The translations under genes were made by a program, and so were the position numbers. Below the pieces are notes generated by a model. The model was not told the origin of the DNA. It ran no database searches and saw only the letters and a program-made list of their open reading frames with translations. A stretch of 64,000 bases of DNA from BJGV01 sp003230615 (lineage in GTDB: Bacteria > Pseudomonadota > Gammaproteobacteria > Burkholderiales > Nitrosomonadaceae). The stretch is from assembly GCA_963663215.1 (NCBI GenBank), contig OY760140.1, positions 186,001 to 250,000 of the forward strand. Reading direction: 5' to 3'. Shown in pieces: positions 61,594 to 64,000 of the stretch; the stretch's first letter is position 1; each line of letters begins with the position of its first letter.

Positions 61594-64000
61594 TTAATAA
61601 TTAAGGTATTGTTCCACAGAGGAGAGTTTCTTTACAGGGGAGTTCTTGATTGGTATGTTTACATTTATAAACAAAACATTATTATCTGAGAGGTTAAAGG
61701 TTGGTTTCCTATAATAAGGTTTTTTAGAATAAACAGCAATTCCGATATTTGATGCTTCGATTTTTGTTTTTTGTATATTTATTATTGAGGAATCTTTGAG
61801 TGCAACACCAAACTCACCATGAGATAATAGTGAGTTGGTTAGATTGACTATCGAATTCTCACCAACTGAGATGTTTTTATCTGTGCTATTGATAATAGTG
61901 ATGCTATTAAGCAACCCCAAAGAACCTGATAAGTCTAACCCATCGCCGCCAATATTTGTATCTGTGCCTGCATTGTCAATTAAACTTCCATTTATGATAA
62001 TGGCGGAAAAGTCTACATCAATTGCATCACTTTTACTATTTTTGATAGTAGAATTTTTGAGTGTTATCTGGCTATTTAATAGGTGGAGTGCATCTTCAGT
62101 TTGATTATTTGATATATGTAGTTTATCAAATTGTATTTTGCTTTCAAATATTGAAACGCCACCAGTATAATTTCGATGATTGCATACAACTGTTTCTTCT
62201 TGATAGCCCACATTTTCAATTATCAAACCACTTATGTTCTGGTCAGGGCTATTTTGAAAATGTATACCGCTCCATCCTTTACCTGTATCTCCTAAGATTA
62301 ATTTTGCTTTCGAGTGGATAGCCAATTGCCCCCTTACCTCTAGGCAACCCTTCTTGCTAAAAGCAATCTCAAGTCTATCTGCTATTTTCCATGTATACCC
62401 TTTTGGAATGATAATGGTGTCATTGATGGTGATTTCTGGGGGTGATAGTTTCCAGATTAAGATGTTGTCCTTGATAAGAAAGTACTTTTCTAACGGTGCT
62501 GCTATATTGATAGATTTAGCAGGTGGTTCTATAGGCGGAAGCGCTAATCCATGAGAACCAATGTAATGCCCTATTCCCTTGTACTGAGGGATAAGATGTG
62601 TGTATGTATTTTTTCTCGGTATCTTAAAATAGTGTATGCGTATCCTTTCATTACTTTTAATATCATTAATAAAGATATTAGTGAGTTTAAGCGATGGTGA
62701 AAAAAAACCAGTTTCATATATATTTGAGGCCTCATGGAATATATTGTTTTGATCATCCTTTAACAATAATTTTCCTTTACATGTTGCCTTGCAATTTCTT
62801 TGAACAAAAAATAGGTGGCCATATTTTTTTGTAAATCTTTGGTATAAAAATGTTAAAGATTGTGCGTCATAATTCTTGGTGAATATTTTTGAATTATCTT
62901 TTGGTAGTTGTTTTAATAGACTGACATCATCAGCCCATTTCATTAAACGTTTATTTCTCCAGTGTAATTTGCTCAATTCTTTACAAGTTGGAAAAGTCAC
63001 TCCTTTGCTGGATTTTTGTATAGCATTTTGCAGGTAGCTGGCCGTATTCAAACATTTCTCATTGTGTAGAAACATACCTTTCCATTCTTCTTTAATAATT
63101 GCATTTTCAACAGTTACAATACTAGAGATGGCCTTTGAAATCTTTTTTTTGATTTCACCTTGTAAAGTTGTTACAGCTAGCAAAAAATTGGATTTTCGTT
63201 TCTTGGCTCGTTCCTGATGTGTTTTTCCGTACCAGTGATTTAGGCCGTTTAATAAATTTGCATCGGAGCTTTCTAAAAGAGATGTGTTTAATATGGGCGG
63301 AGTAAATGTCCACCAGAAGAAACCTTGTTGCTTATCTTTTTCTTCTGATTCTCTAAAAACGAAATAAGAAGCATATGTAGGAACATAGGGTCGCCATGAT
63401 GGAGTCAGCACTGATAGTGAAATTAATCCTGAAAAGAATGGGTGATTAACGAACAGGTTTGGTGATGAATTGGACATCGCCATGACACCAGAATTTATAT
63501 CTTTGAATAGTGGTGTAATGCAATTTTGTCGATTATTTACATGAAAGCGTGTGTCTGCCCCGAAGCCATGTAAGCCAACATAGTACATTCCGAACGAGAG
63601 GAGTTTTTCCATTTCACCCGGACAAATCTGTTTGGAAAAACTCAGAGTACCTGGAATCTGATTGATGTTTATAGGATAGCTAGTTTTTTTATATGAGCTT
63701 TTGGAAATAAACCAGGAATGGCCCCGATTAGCTATTAATGAGTTCATGTCAAAACCAAGAATTGGTCCCTGTATGCGTTGAGCATATTCAAAAAAGTGAG
63801 TATCAACATTTTCCCAAAGCTGTGAATAGCCCACAAATTTACCATTTAACAGAATACGTACAATATCCTGTCTATACATTGGCGGCAAAATATCACCAAT
63901 CAATTGCTCCAAAAACATATCTAGACCATCAGTTTTGGATGCCAAAGTGTAGAGTTTAAATCGGCGTAGTCCATAGGGTAATTCGCCTGCAACAACTTTC
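61594..64000 (-). CDS. CotH-kinase-like protein fused to a right-handed beta-helix, 5' end outside the window
   Basis: The frame is open to the right window edge (about 801 residues visible), so the true start is beyond it; the TTG at 63945 is internal. The visible N-terminal part reads GELPYGLRRFKLYTLASKTD, then ILPPMYRQDIVRILLNGKFVGYSQLWENVD, as in CotH proteins (spore-coat kinase fold, NGxxxGxYxLxE-like loop). A long divergent middle follows. Residues ~540-770 of the visible part are beta-helix rungs with repeated short hydrophobic strands and Asn turns (e.g. LKNSTIKNSKSDAIDVDFSA, NLTNSLLSHGEFGVALKDSS). First gene of the VTC-DUF4956 operon. Confidence 0.75.
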   Translation of the reverse strand, partial: KVVAGELPYGLRRFKLYTLASKTDGLDMFLEQLIGDILPPMYRQDIVRILLNGKFVGYSQLWENVDTHFFEYAQRIQGPILGFDMNSLIANRGHSWFISKSSYKKTSYPININQIPGTLSFSKQICPGEMEKLLSFGMYYVGLHGFGADTRFHVNNRQNCITPLFKDINSGVMAMSNSSPNLFVNHPFFSGLISLSVLTPSWRPYVPTYASYFVFRESEEKDKQQGFFWWTFTPPILNTSLLESSDANLLNGLNHWYGKTHQERAKKRKSNFLLAVTTLQGEIKKKISKAISSIVTVENAIIKEEWKGMFLHNEKCLNTASYLQNAIQKSSKGVTFPTCKELSKLHWRNKRLMKWADDVSLLKQLPKDNSKIFTKNYDAQSLTFLYQRFTKKYGHLFFVQRNCKATCKGKLLLKDDQNNIFHEASNIYETGFFSPSLKLTNIFINDIKSNERIRIHYFKIPRKNTYTHLIPQYKGIGHYIGSHGLALPPIEPPAKSINIAAPLEKYFLIKDNILIWKLSPPEITINDTIIIPKGYTWKIADRLEIAFSKKGCLEVRGQLAIHSKAKLILGDTGKGWSGIHFQNSPDQNISGLIIENVGYQEETVVCNHRNYTGGVSIFESKIQFDKLHISNNQTEDALHLLNSQITLKNSTIKNSKSDAIDVDFSAIIINGSLIDNAGTDTNIGGDGLDLSGSLGLLNSITIINSTDKNISVGENSIVNLTNSLLSHGEFGVALKDSSIINIQKTKIEASNIGIAVYSKKPYYRKPTFNLSDNNVLFINVNIPIKNSPVKKLSSVEQYLNY

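Overview
The window is a stretch of bacterial chromosome, most likely from a betaproteobacterium of the Nitrosomonadales (Nitrosomonas-like). This placement is inferred from gene order and protein character: tRNA-Leu-tig-clpP-clpX-lon-hupB-tRNA-Val-tRNA-Asp-ppiD, the kdsC-lptC-lptA-lptB-rpoN-hpf-ptsN-hprK-rapZ block, hpnD of hopanoid synthesis and a czcICBA-type metal efflux locus. I could not test it by database search. Base composition is moderately AT-rich, and the last 8 kb is clearly AT-richer.

Layout. 1-8.1 kb: rpe (cut by the window edge), gph and trpE forward; dacB and bioA reverse; groES-groEL forward under a sigma-32-like promoter plus a perfect CIRCE operator. 8.5-10.4 kb: hpnD, an SDR gene with a damaged 5' end, and tRNA-Leu. 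10.5-19.9 kb: trigger factor, ClpP, ClpX, Lon (with its own heat-shock promoter), HU, two tRNAs, PpiD and, convergent, FabI. 20.0-26.8 kb: a four-gene oligopeptide-type ABC importer. 26.8-32.8 kb: looser accessory DNA with a cNMP-GGDEF protein, a hydrolase, a zinc aminopeptidase, an O-methyltransferase, small membrane or lipoprotein genes and one lipoprotein broken by an amber codon. 32.9-39.6 kb: a czcICBA-like RND metal efflux operon. 40.0-48.4 kb: yicC, rph, rdgB, hemW, trmB, thiSG, a decayed tRNA copy, tRNA-Gly, mutY, fau, ubiX. 48.5-55.3 kb: one long reverse-strand operon for LPS export, sigma-54 and the nitrogen-PTS/HprK system. 55.8 kb: tRNA-Lys.

Beyond tRNA-Lys the character changes. 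From 55.9 to 60.0 kb lies a graveyard of broken small genes, palindromic repeats, a 24-bp direct repeat framing a two-gene module, a secreted propeller-like protein, a putative sugar O-methyltransferase and a 3' scrap of a DegT-type sugar aminotransferase. This looks like a decayed island next to a tRNA, although no integrase or duplicated tRNA end was found. From 60.1 kb to the window edge an intact reverse-strand cassette encodes a CotH-like kinase fused to a beta-helix, a VTC-type triphosphate-tunnel protein and a DUF4956 membrane protein. This cassette is the best candidate for a poorly described system in the window.

Functionally, the first 55 kb is mainly housekeeping: protein folding and quality control under heat-shock control, envelope building (PBP4, Lpt, KdsC, FabI, HpnD), cofactors (biotin, thiamin, heme-related HemW, ubiquinone) and RNA or nucleotide maintenance. 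Metal efflux, a peptide importer and a second-messenger protein are added to this. No CRISPR array, rRNA, intact transposase or phage structural gene was seen.
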